From Protofrankia sp963555915 (lineage in GTDB: Bacteria; Actinomycetota; Actinomycetes; Frankiales; Frankiaceae), in contig NZ_CAUVXL010000151.1 in assembly GCF_963555915.1 (NCBI RefSeq), positions 1 through 18,724 on the forward strand: 18,724 bases of DNA, given 5' to 3'. How positions within the stretch are numbered: the first letter of the stretch is position 1; the number at the start of each line of letters is the position of its first letter. Under the pieces are notes generated by a model. It ran no database searches. It worked only from the letters and a program-made list of their open reading frames with translations, and was not told the origin of the DNA. Positions 8,156 through 14,756 of this stretch are shown piece by piece. Made by a program: the position numbers and the translations under genes.

Positions 8156-9241
8156 TCATCCGGTCGCCACCCAGTAGGAGGCGAGCACCATGTCCTCGGT
8201 TGCGGTGGCGTCGGGTGCGCCAGCCCCGGCTGCGGTGGCCTGGGCGTGGTAGAAGCGCAGCACTCGGTCATCCCGGTCATGCCGGTCGATGTTGACCAGG
8301 CCGGCGACCTGCCAGGGCCGGCGGAACGTGGTCGTGTGCAGCTCGACGTCGATCGATGACAGCCCGATCTCGCTGGTGGCCGGGAACAGATGGGTGTGGT
8401 ACCAGCCGACGAGCCGTTCGTCCCGGCCGCTCCTGGCCAGCTGTTCGTTGATCCGCAGGAAGCTCTCGCCGGTGAAGGTGAAGTGCAGCAGCGACGCGCC
8501 GGTCCGCTCCCCCGGGATCGCCGCCGTGATCTTCACGAGGTGGCTGCCGGGGCGGTCGGCGTCACGGTAGACGTGACCGGCGAGGAAACCACCCTCCTCC
8601 ACCTCCGTCGAGAACGTCATCCGGTGTTTCAGGGCGTCCGCGACGTCACGGTCGACCACCACCGCGACTCCCGGCGAGGCCGCCGGTGCCGCCTCCGCCG
8701 CCTCCGCCGCCTCGGCACCGGGTATCGCGGCCATGTCGGCGCCGAGCTCAGCGAGGGTCGCGGTCGGGGGATCGGGCTCGTGAATCTCCTCCAGATGGAA
8801 GAGTCTCGGCCTGCCGGAACCCACCGTCACCTCCACCCGACCCTCGACCTCCGGGGCGGGCCGGACAAGCGCCACTCGATCGAATCCCGGGCCGCGGATA
8901 CCGAACCCCCAGTGCGTCTCCGCCGGTATCTGCTCGGCGAGCAGCCGCTGCAACGGCCGGGCGATGATCTCCCGGACCGCGTGCGGATGCTGGTAGAGCA
9001 GCCGACCATCCCGGACGATGCGCACCTGGACGTAGCCGTGGCTCGACCGGAGGTTGACCACCGACGGGTTACCCGCCAGCTCGGAGCGGTCCGCGACCGG
9101 CAGGAACGACAGCTCGAAACGGCTGCCGACCAAGGCCTCGCCCAGCACCCGTTCGAACATGGCCTGCAACAGCGGGACGAGCGGCACCCGACCGACCCGG
9201 ACATAGTCGTCGGTGCGGTACAGCTCGACCTCGGCGCTCAT
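8156..9241 (-). CDS. JAB/MPN+ (JAMM) metalloprotease, deubiquitinase-like, with N-terminal domain
   Basis: A 361-aa protein. The C-terminal half (about 195-335) is a JAB/MPN+ domain, the zinc isopeptidase family that cleaves ubiquitin-like proteins from substrates or matures their precursors. The JAMM signature is visible: the glutamate in EVEEGGFLAG (E215/E216), then HTH (H282, H284), S295 and D298, with ten residues between the second His and Ser. It should be active. Residues 1-155 are a separate mixed alpha/beta domain I do not recognise, joined by an Ala/Glu linker (EAAEAAEAA). The ATG overlaps the E2 stop by 4 nt, which argues strongly for a shared pathway: E2 attaches, JAB removes. Confidence 0.93.
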   Translation of the reverse strand: MSAEVELYRTDDYVRVGRVPLVPLLQAMFERVLGEALVGSRFELSFLPVADRSELAGNPSVVNLRSSHGYVQVRIVRDGRLLYQHPHAVREIIARPLQRLLAEQIPAETHWGFGIRGPGFDRVALVRPAPEVEGRVEVTVGSGRPRLFHLEEIHEPDPPTATLAELGADMAAIPGAEAAEAAEAAPAASPGVAVVVDRDVADALKHRMTFSTEVEEGGFLAGHVYRDADRPGSHLVKITAAIPGERTGASLLHFTFTGESFLRINEQLARSGRDERLVGWYHTHLFPATSEIGLSSIDVELHTTTFRRPWQVAGLVNIDRHDRDDRVLRFYHAQATAAGAGAPDATATEDMVLASYWVATG

Positions 9242-10857
9242 CGTCCGCCGGCCCCGGCCCCGGCCTGCGGGTCGTCCTCGGGGACGGTCGCGGGCCGGTC
9301 GTCGGCGACGGTTCCGACAATGCTTTCGACCACGTTGCGGTAACCCGCACGGCGCCGCGGCGCCCGGAACAGGACCCGGCCGCCGATCTCAGCTATCCGA
9401 GCCTGGTTCGCCTTAACCCATTCCGCGGCTGCCCGGTCATAGTAGTTGACGCGAACCTCAGGTGCGCCGAAGGCATCCAGCTGGCCGCTTTCCTCCTGCA
9501 GACTGTAGTTCCGGAAGGCGGCCATATCCACCAGGATCTGGCACAGCTCACCGAAATCCAGGGACGGCGTGTAGGACTCGGCCAGTGCTCCCAGGCATAC
9601 CAACCCCTGCTGGGCCTCGTGTTCCCGAGCCTGGTCACAGTCGTAGTTCGGGAACACGTTCGGATGAAAAATCGGAGTCAGCCAGAAAACCAGCGGTGGC
9701 GTTTCGGGGAATTCGGATCCGAGCTGCACCAGAACGACATGCCGGTTGACGGTCACCGGATCGTCGCCGGGTATCGCACCCGGCCCAAAACTCGCCTGGA
9801 CGAATTCCAGCTCGTACTCGGTGGGCAGCAGAGTGGAATTGGCCCGCACCTGGAATCGGGGATGCGCCCGCGCGTAGGCGACAAGCTGGTTGCGGACCCG
9901 GTGCAGCGCCTCCTGCCGGTCCTTCGGGTTGAGCGCCCCGGCCTGGGCCTCCACCCCGATCCGGGTCCGGGAGCCATCGCGTAACCCCGCTCGGTGCAGG
10001 GTGTCGTCCCCGTCGAGCCGCCGTCCCGAGCCGTCGTCCTGCACCGCGTCCACGACAATGGAGCGGGTTGGGCCTGCGTAACCAGGCGGGTACTCGTCCA
10101 TTACCGAAGCAGCCATGTTGGCGACGGTCTGCTGGGCGGGGGCGTCATTCAACCGGAACTGCCGGCCGTCCGGCCCCCGTGCGTACAGCGTCTGGAACAC
10201 GTAGTCGGGTTCACCCGCCGGGACAACCGTCCACCCGAGGTCGGTTTCCTCGAGCCGCTCCCGCACCCGTCCGGTGTTCTCGTCGTTGACCCGGTAGGAA
10301 ACCGCATGCGCGGTCGACCAGAACTCGTGTGGTCCCAGGTCGAGGCTCGTGAGGATTTCCGCGGCCTTGCGGCGCTCCGCTTCCGAACTCGCCCGCACAA
10401 TCACATGGCAGCTCTGCGCCGGCCCCACTTCGGCTTCCGCCGGCTCAGCCCCATTTTCGGTGGCCGACACCGAAGTCTCGTTGTCCCGATCACCAGCGTC
10501 AACATGCTGATTGTCAAGATAGGCCACAGCGAGGCGCTGAAACACGGCGTTGCCGGGGAAACGACGCCTGGCTGTGCGCAGCAGCCTTCGGTAGGGCGCA
10601 CCCTCGAGAGTTCCGGCATTGAACTCGCGGAAGATCTCGCTCCACCACTGCTCCGGGTTACTGCCCTGGAGAACCGGGCGGTAGGCAAGCGGGAAGTCGA
10701 TCTGGTTGAGGACGGTGGAGGCGGCAGCTTCCGTTGTATAGACCGTGGCGAGTGTGTCCCGGAGGTCGTCCCGGTCGTCCCCATTCAGGTGGATATCAGG
10801 GCAGTCGTTCGAGATCCCGTCGCTCGGCGACCTGCCGCCGTCGCCAACCGGTGCCAC
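9238..10857 (-). CDS. EAD-like / unknown / ubiquitin-like / E2 (UBC) fusion protein
   Basis: A 539-aa multidomain protein with the start taken at GTG 10857, 5 nt after a GGGGGG run. The open frame reaches 11109 but that stretch is repeat and remnant DNA. Residues about 26-105 resemble an effector-associated domain (DDLRDTL... WWSEIFREFNAG... RLLRTARRRFPGNAVF), a death-fold-like adaptor that pairs proteins of conflict systems. Residues 148-220 are an unknown alpha/beta domain. Residues 226-306 look like a YukD-type ubiquitin-like fold (GRQFRLND... RRLDGDDTLHRAGLRDGSR). Residues 312-450 are an E2: FPETPPLVFWLTPIFHPN with HPN at 398-400 and GLVCLG with catalytic Cys421, twenty residues after HPN. 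The C-terminus is GAGAGGR. It should accept the activated modifier from the E1. Confidence 0.88.
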   Translation of the reverse strand: MAPVGDGGRSPSDGISNDCPDIHLNGDDRDDLRDTLATVYTTEAAASTVLNQIDFPLAYRPVLQGSNPEQWWSEIFREFNAGTLEGAPYRRLLRTARRRFPGNAVFQRLAVAYLDNQHVDAGDRDNETSVSATENGAEPAEAEVGPAQSCHVIVRASSEAERRKAAEILTSLDLGPHEFWSTAHAVSYRVNDENTGRVRERLEETDLGWTVVPAGEPDYVFQTLYARGPDGRQFRLNDAPAQQTVANMAASVMDEYPPGYAGPTRSIVVDAVQDDGSGRRLDGDDTLHRAGLRDGSRTRIGVEAQAGALNPKDRQEALHRVRNQLVAYARAHPRFQVRANSTLLPTEYELEFVQASFGPGAIPGDDPVTVNRHVVLVQLGSEFPETPPLVFWLTPIFHPNVFPNYDCDQAREHEAQQGLVCLGALAESYTPSLDFGELCQILVDMAAFRNYSLQEESGQLDAFGAPEVRVNYYDRAAAEWVKANQARIAEIGGRVLFRAPRRRAGYRNVVESIVGTVADDRPATVPEDDPQAGAGAGGR

Positions 10858-10973
10858 TGGAACCCCCCGCCTCCGCAGCGCCGACGTCGCAACGGTTGCC
10901 CCAGTTGCGCCGTAACGTGAGCGTAGTCCTCGCCACAGCGATGACAACGTCCTGGTACGGGAGACGCCACCCA
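10785..10973 (-). pseudogene. Remnant of an E1-type C-terminal tail (copy C)
   Basis: In a frame overlapping the E2 start, the minus strand reads VPGRCHRCG (10935-10958) and, after a deletion-like gap, FQWHRLA (10842-10862). These match VPGQCHHCG and FQWHRLA of the intact E1 gene (residues 286-294 and 376-382). DNA similarity is also visible around the CHHCG codons. The intervening Gln-repeat and zinc-ribbon portion is missing and no E1 catalytic domain is attached, so this is a decayed fragment. Confidence 0.55.
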
Positions 10974-11026
10974 AACCGGGCGCTCGGCGCGCGGGCGCCA
11001 GTCGGTTGCGTTTTTTGCACTTTGCG

Positions 11027-11061
11027 GGACGACGGACGACGGACGACGGACGACGGACGAC
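11027..11061. repeat. 7-bp tandem repeat GGACGAC, 5 units
   Basis: Five head-to-tail GGACGAC units lie in the non-coding stretch between the E1-tail remnant and the HTH remnant. The unit length is not a multiple of 3, which fits non-coding DNA. Confidence 0.9.
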
Positions 11062-11062
11062 A

Positions 11063-11160
11063 CGTGAGGCCGCGGATCTGCGAGGTGCCTCTCGCCCGAC
11101 GTTGATCAAACTGCTGGAGGCGGGGGAGATCGACTACTCTCGGCCCGGCTCGTCGCCTTT
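11063..11160 (+). pseudogene. Truncated excisionase/MerR-like HTH antitoxin remnant
   Basis: The plus strand encodes REAADLRGASRPTLIKLL followed by EAGEIDYSR, the conserved helix-turn-helix and wing start of excisionase-type antitoxins (usual form: EAA-LLGVSRPTLVKLLE-GEIP). The usual upstream Thr-rich start and the downstream RVGTHRR-like wing are missing. The frame runs directly into the 125-bp repeat and palindrome P2, where it stops at 11206. Both ends are lost, so it is not a working gene. Confidence 0.6.
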
Positions 11161-11285
11161 CCGCGGATCCCGCGGTAAGGATGTGAATCTCGTGCTGCTC
11201 CAGTAGCACCAGATTCACATCGTTGAGCCGCTGCCGGACGTCCCGGTCGGCGCCGTCGTCCGGCGGTGCGTCGTTCGGGCGCCCG
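11161..11285. repeat. 125-bp direct repeat, copy B
   Basis: Matches 13425-13549 in the same orientation with three mismatches by eye, at a constant offset of 2264 bp. It contains palindrome P2. The two copies bracket the plus-strand XRE/ImmA-PIN cassette. Confidence 0.92.
11180..11221. repeat. Palindromic repeat P2
   Basis: A near-perfect 42-bp palindrome. GATGTGAATCT (11180-11190) pairs with its exact complement at 11211-11221, and GTGCT (11192-11196) with AGCAC (11205-11209), around an 8-nt loop. It is identical to P3 and related to P1/P4. There is no T-tract, so an intrinsic terminator is uncertain; a REP-like or recombination element is possible. Confidence 0.9.
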
Positions 11286-11365
11286 GCGTCGGCGTCGGCG
11301 TCGGCGTCGCCAACCGATACCGCTGGAACCCCCCGCCGCCACAGCGCCGACGTCGCAACGATTAC
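11215..11365 (-). pseudogene. Remnant of an E1-type C-terminal tail (copy B)
   Basis: The minus strand reads FQRYRLA (11308-11328), then a Thr/Pro/Arg tail that stays in frame to a TGA inside P2 (11215-11217) and ends GSGSTM. This matches the end of the intact E1 gene. About 35 bp upstream of the FQRYRLA codons match copy C rather than the intact gene, so B looks like a hybrid of two E1-tail versions. No start codon or catalytic domain is present. Confidence 0.6.
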
Positions 11366-11376
11366 CACCATGGACT

Positions 11377-11406
11377 TTGCGATTTTCGCAAGTATCGACG
11401 TATCAT
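11377..11406 (+). promoter_or_regulatory. Promoter and probable operator of the XRE/ImmA-PIN cassette
   Basis: TTGCGA (11377-11382) is a good -35, and 18 nt later TATCAT (11401-11406) a good -10. The GTG start at 11413 lies where transcription should begin, implying a leaderless mRNA, common in actinobacteria. TTGCGATTTTCGCAA (11377-11391) is a perfect 6+3+6 inverted repeat over the -35, a natural site for autorepression by the XRE domain. Confidence 0.6.
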
Positions 11407-11412
11407 GGCTAC

Positions 11413-12561
11413 GTGAAACCTGAGATTCTCGCCGACCGCATACGCCAGACGCTGCGGGAGTCAGGCATGACCCAGCAGGCGCTTGCGAAGGCCGCCGGTA
11501 TGGATCCGACCGCACTGTCCAAGGTGCTCAGCGGCAAGCGGCGTCTGAGCACCTTGGAGCTCGCGCTCATCGCCGAGGCGACCGGGGTGTCGGTGGCCGA
11601 ACTGCTCGGGAGCGACGAGCGGGGAGTCACTCGGATCTCGGCACGCGCGCAACCCGATACGAGCCCTGCGGTCGAGCAGGCCCTGCGCCGCGTGGACGAT
11701 CTCCTCGAAATTGATGTCCTGCTGTGTGACCTCGGCATGCCCTCATCGCCGAGTCGTTTTCCATTGAAAATTCGCCAGGATAATCCAGTGCGTCAAGCCG
11801 ACGAGCTTGCCGGTGAGGTACGGGAGCTCGCCGGGGCAGGCGATGCCGACATCGAAGACCTGGCCGACTTCTGTGAACAGAGTTTGGGCATAGATGTTGC
11901 GGTCGAACCCCTTCCGACTGGGTTGGATGGCTTGAGTGTAGCCCGAGGTAACTACCGCTTGGCCCTCGTGAGTAGCGCTATTCCGGCCACTCGACAGCGT
12001 TACACGCTTGCCCACGAGATCGGACATATCGCCGCAGGTGACACCCACGGCGATACGAATGGCATCACGATTGACGAGGACCTCTACGGCCGACACAGTC
12101 GCGAGGAGACGAGAGCCAACAGTTTTGCCGCCGCTTTCCTTATGCCTGAGACAAGCGTGCGCCGGTCGTTGGGTCCGGGAGGGCCGACCGAGCGGTCGAT
12201 CGGCGCGATGCTTACTCGGTTCAGGGTCAGCTTGGATGCGCTCGCATTCCGTCTGCATAACGTTGAACTGGTCGACGCGGCGGGGCGTGACCGGGTTCGA
12301 CAGCTGTCCGCCCGCAGGCTGGTCCTCATGACAGGACGTGCCGAAGAGTACCAGCGGCAGCTGCAGAGTATTGGATCGCGCCGCCTGCCGACCAGCTTGC
12401 TGCAGCGGGCAATGGAGGCATACAACAGCGGCGGGATCAGCGTCCGCGTCCTCGCGCGGCTTACGAGCGTTCCGGAAAACGTGCTCCTCAAGCAGCTACA
12501 GCCACTGGCTCCAATGACTGAGGAGGAGATGGCGAACACCGATACAGAACTCGTCTTGTAA
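11413..12561 (+). CDS. XRE-family HTH / ImmA-IrrE metallopeptidase fusion (antitoxin-like regulator)
   Basis: A 382-aa protein starting at GTG 11413; upstream in-frame codons cross the promoter and repeat DNA and are excluded. Residues 3-66 are an XRE/Cro helix-turn-helix (MTQQALAKAAGMDPTALSKV). Residues about 120-260 are a COG2856/ImmA zinc-peptidase domain: HEIGH at 201-205, with a downstream Glu (E231/E232) in EETRANSFAAAFLMP as third ligand. The ~120-residue C-terminal helical region may bind a partner. Such proteins repress their own operon and are inactivated or act by proteolysis. Followed 32 nt later by a PIN-domain gene, it is best read as the antitoxin/regulator half of a toxin-antitoxin-like pair. 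It lies on the strand opposite the surrounding operon and has lower GC, suggesting separate acquisition. Confidence 0.9.
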   Translation: MKPEILADRIRQTLRESGMTQQALAKAAGMDPTALSKVLSGKRRLSTLELALIAEATGVSVAELLGSDERGVTRISARAQPDTSPAVEQALRRVDDLLEIDVLLCDLGMPSSPSRFPLKIRQDNPVRQADELAGEVRELAGAGDADIEDLADFCEQSLGIDVAVEPLPTGLDGLSVARGNYRLALVSSAIPATRQRYTLAHEIGHIAAGDTHGDTNGITIDEDLYGRHSREETRANSFAAAFLMPETSVRRSLGPGGPTERSIGAMLTRFRVSLDALAFRLHNVELVDAAGRDRVRQLSARRLVLMTGRAEEYQRQLQSIGSRRLPTSLLQRAMEAYNSGGISVRVLARLTSVPENVLLKQLQPLAPMTEEEMANTDTELVL

Positions 12562-12567
12562 GGTCTT

Positions 12568-12586
12568 GCCTACCCAAGGCGTAGGC
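12568..12586 (+). promoter_or_regulatory. Small hairpin between the XRE/ImmA and PIN genes
   Basis: GCCTAC (12568-12573) and GTAGGC (12581-12586) are exact complements with a 7-nt loop, 7 nt before the GTG of the PIN gene. It could limit translation of the toxin-like gene or serve as an operator half-site. TAGGCT at 12582-12587 also resembles a -10 placed for a second leaderless start. Confidence 0.4.
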
Positions 12587-12593
12587 TGGATAG

Positions 12594-13172
12594 GTGAGTC
12601 CAGACAGGCGACCGATCCCGGCGCCGACACCTTCGACGGATCAGCTGGTCCTGATTGACGCGTGCACACTGCAGAACTTCGCTGTAGTTGACGCTCTTTG
12701 GGTCCTGGGGTGTCGATACGGTAGTCGAGCAGGATGGACGGAGAGCGTCTGCCACGAAGTTCGTCGTGGCCTCCGCGCCGAACCGCTGCTACAAAGGGTG
12801 CTCGATCTCGAAAACGGCTGGCTGGGGGCTCCGTTCCGCCTCGATGAAGCTGGAGACGAAAAGGTCGACCTCATCCGTCGCGGCTTGGGTGGGAGGTCCG
12901 CCGAACCATTGAGGCATCTGGGTGAGGCTGAGTCGATCCGTGTCCTGGAGCGGACGGATGCTCGCGACCGGATCTTCATCACCGATGATGGGCCCGCGGC
13001 AGACTTCGTTCGCCGTCGTCCCAGCGGTCTGCGCGTGCTGGACGCTGCCGGAGTACTGGCCGAGGCGTACGCCTTCGGCGAGGTCGGCTGCCCCCAGGCG
13101 TACGACCTGCTCAAGGCGATGTGGGAGTACCCGCGGGAGATTCGCGTCCCTCCCCACCGCGAAGTCTGCTGA
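12594..13172 (+). CDS. PIN-domain ribonuclease-like protein (toxin-like)
   Basis: A 192-aa protein starting at GTG 12594. It has the layout of a PIN-domain Mg2+-dependent nuclease: LIDACTLQNFAVVD with Asp22, Glu55 in CHEVRRG, Glu111 in HLGEAESI, and Asp131/132 in FITDDGPAADF. The four acidic positions are what the family uses to hold metal, so it looks active. It follows the XRE/ImmA gene by 32 nt. Together they resemble type II toxin-antitoxin-like or defence-associated pairs in which the XRE/peptidase controls the nuclease. Why it sits inside a conjugation operon is unknown; it could be a stabilising passenger or the effector of the whole locus. Confidence 0.8.
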   Translation: MSPDRRPIPAPTPSTDQLVLIDACTLQNFAVVDALWVLGCRYGSRAGWTESVCHEVRRGLRAEPLLQRVLDLENGWLGAPFRLDEAGDEKVDLIRRGLGGRSAEPLRHLGEAESIRVLERTDARDRIFITDDGPAADFVRRRPSGLRVLDAAGVLAEAYAFGEVGCPQAYDLLKAMWEYPREIRVPPHREVC

Positions 13173-13198
13173 CCCATAGATCGGCCGGAGATCGTAAT

Positions 13199-13214
13199 GC
13201 CCCCGATCTGGGGC
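13199..13214 (+). terminator. Weak hairpin downstream of the PIN gene
   Basis: GCCCC (13199-13203) pairs with GGGGC (13210-13214), 26 nt after the PIN stop codon. The stem is only 5 bp and the following sequence has no strong T-run, so termination is tentative. Confidence 0.3.
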
Positions 13215-13236
13215 CTATTGCTACCTACCCACATCG

Positions 13237-13359
13237 CTGTCCGTACGCGACGTCGGCGAACTGCTCGGTATCTCCCATCAACGGGTCGCACAGGTGCGCG
13301 CTGAGATCAACAAAGGCGGTCGCGCCATCGACAACCGACGCACCTCCGCCAGCGGATAA
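13237..13359 (+). pseudogene. HTH antitoxin remnant (HicB/RHH-type C-terminal HTH-like)
   Basis: The plus-strand frame reads LSVRDVGELLGISHQRVAQV, then about 20 residues to a TAA at 13357. This is the characteristic C-terminal helix-turn-helix found in HicB-like and related antitoxins. It has no start codon in frame (a TAA lies at 13195-13197), so only the 3' end of a gene survives. It sits between the PIN gene and repeat copy A. Confidence 0.55.
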
Positions 13360-13424
13360 GAGCGCCCGGGGTGAGTCGCCAAGGACGAGCCGCCCCCGCC
13401 GCCCGCGTCCTGACCGCGTCCTGA

Positions 13425-13549
13425 CCGCGGATCACGCGGTAAGGATGTGAATCTCGTGCTGCTCCAGTAGCACCAGATTCACATCGTTGAGCCGCTGCCG
13501 GACGTCCCGGTCGGGGGCGTCGTCCGGCGGTGCGTCGTTCGGGCGCCCG
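13425..13549. repeat. 125-bp direct repeat, copy A
   Basis: Partner of 11161-11285 (three mismatches by eye). Its 3' half is the last ~70 bp of the intact E1 coding sequence, so the E1 C-terminus is encoded by repeat DNA. It contains palindrome P3. Confidence 0.92.
13444..13485. repeat. Palindromic repeat P3
   Basis: Identical to P2 (11180-11221). The E1 stop codon (TGA, 13479-13481 on the minus strand) falls within its GATGTGAATC arm. Confidence 0.9.
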
Positions 13550-14756
13550 AGGTCGTCGTCCGAGCGGCCGTGCCCGTCGTTCGGCGGTCGGTCGGGGTCG
13601 GGGTCGGGGTCGCCAACCGGTGCCACTGGAACTCGGCCTGCTCATCCGCGTGTGTCGTGATGGCGACGGCCAGGATCTCCTCGGGTGCCACGCCGAGGTC
13701 GTGCAGGCGTCGCCCAGGGTCGGCGTCGCGGAGCCGCTCGCTGCGCCGGACCCGGACAGCCCGCCCGCAACCCCGGCATCTCGACGGCTGCCCCTGCTGC
13801 CCCTGCTGCCCCTGTTGACCCTGTTGACCCTGTTGCTCCTCACCGTGACCGTTGTCATCGCCATCGTGATGACGACCACAGTGGTGGCACTGACCTGGGA
13901 CGGAAAACGGTGCCCAGGTCAGCGGTTCCGCACCAGGGTGCAGGGCTTCGAGGAGCTCACCGACGGTGGCATGGTGATCGACCGACAGCGGGTGGACCGG
14001 CCCGTCCAGCGGCCGGTGGTGTGGACAGTGACCGTCCCTGGTCAGGGTGACCGGCGCGGTCTGGCCGGTGCCGCCGTCTATGCGCAGCATCCGGTACTCC
14101 GGCGGGTTGCCGAACAGCACGCGCAACGCGACCAGCGTCATCCACCCGGCGACGATCGACGTGGCCACGATCGACGCCGGTTGCGGACCGTCCGCCCGGA
14201 TCTCGGCGCAGCTCCACGGCAGGTCGGACTCACCGCGCTCGTGTGGGGTGAGCGAGCAGCCGTAGCAGGGCTCGCCCGGGTCCATCCGCAACCGGATCTC
14301 GCCGCCCCACGCGAAGGTGCCGCCGTCCACGAGTGGCGTGCCGACCAGCGCTGCCCGCCCGAGCAGGCGTAACCGGGCACGCCGGGCGTCGAGACCGCCC
14401 AGGACGACCCCGGCGTCGGCCAACTCGCCGAGGCCGACCCCGGCGGCCAGGTCGGCCTGTCGGGTCTCGACGGCGACATCCGGGGCGAGCCGGGCCAGCG
14501 CGGTGGCCGCGGCGGTGACCTTCGGTCGTCCGATGTCCTCCGGTTCGAGCAGCACGGCACGGCTGAGGTTGCTCGCCGCGACCGTGTCCGGGTCGCAGAG
14601 GATCAGCCGTCCAACACCGGCGAGTGCCAGGTTCTTGGCCACCTCGTTGCCGAGCGCGCCCACTCCGACGATCACCGCGGTGCTGGTGGCGAGCAGGTCC
14701 TGGTCCCAGTCGGGGATCAGGCGGTGGCGGGCGTAGCGGTCACCCACCAGGGTCAT
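13479..14756 (-). CDS. E1-like (ThiF/MoeB) ubiquitin-like-protein activating enzyme
   Basis: A 425-aa adenylating enzyme that would activate the C-terminal glycine of a modifier with ATP and pass it to the E2. Nucleotide site: GVGALG 31-36, D55/D57, N63 and R66 in SNLSR, K79, D123. Zinc-site cysteines C164/C167 pair with C244 in CPHH. WSCAEI carries C183, the usual position of the catalytic cysteine. A second zinc ribbon (C290/C293, C327/C330) is split by five GQQ repeats. The family-typical tail RLHDLGVAPEEILAV... FQWHRLA ends at residue 382. The final 43 residues, Thr/Arg/Pro-rich, are encoded by the 125-bp repeat, and the stop lies in palindrome P3. The ATG overlaps the RING-like gene's stop by 4 nt. 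Confidence 0.94.
   Translation of the reverse strand: MTLVGDRYARHRLIPDWDQDLLATSTAVIVGVGALGNEVAKNLALAGVGRLILCDPDTVAASNLSRAVLLEPEDIGRPKVTAAATALARLAPDVAVETRQADLAAGVGLGELADAGVVLGGLDARRARLRLLGRAALVGTPLVDGGTFAWGGEIRLRMDPGEPCYGCSLTPHERGESDLPWSCAEIRADGPQPASIVATSIVAGWMTLVALRVLFGNPPEYRMLRIDGGTGQTAPVTLTRDGHCPHHRPLDGPVHPLSVDHHATVGELLEALHPGAEPLTWAPFSVPGQCHHCGRHHDGDDNGHGEEQQGQQGQQGQQGQQGQPSRCRGCGRAVRVRRSERLRDADPGRRLHDLGVAPEEILAVAITTHADEQAEFQWHRLATPTPTPTDRRTTGTAARTTTSGARTTHRRTTPPTGTSGSGSTM
13794..13838. repeat. 9-bp tandem repeat, 5 units, in frame
   Basis: Five units of CTG(C/T)TG(C/A)CC-type lie inside the E1 gene and encode the GQQ run (residues about 308-322) that separates the two halves of its C-terminal zinc ribbon. 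Confidence 0.9.

Noticed and set aside
10858..11109. N-terminal extension of the E2 fusion from an ATG at 11109
   Set aside because: It runs through tandem repeats, the HTH remnant and the E1-tail remnant; its sequence (Arg/Ser/Val repeats) is not domain-like.
11161..13549. Composite transposon or IS element
   Set aside because: No transposase or integrase gene lies between or next to the direct repeats, and the repeat ends contain E1 coding sequence.
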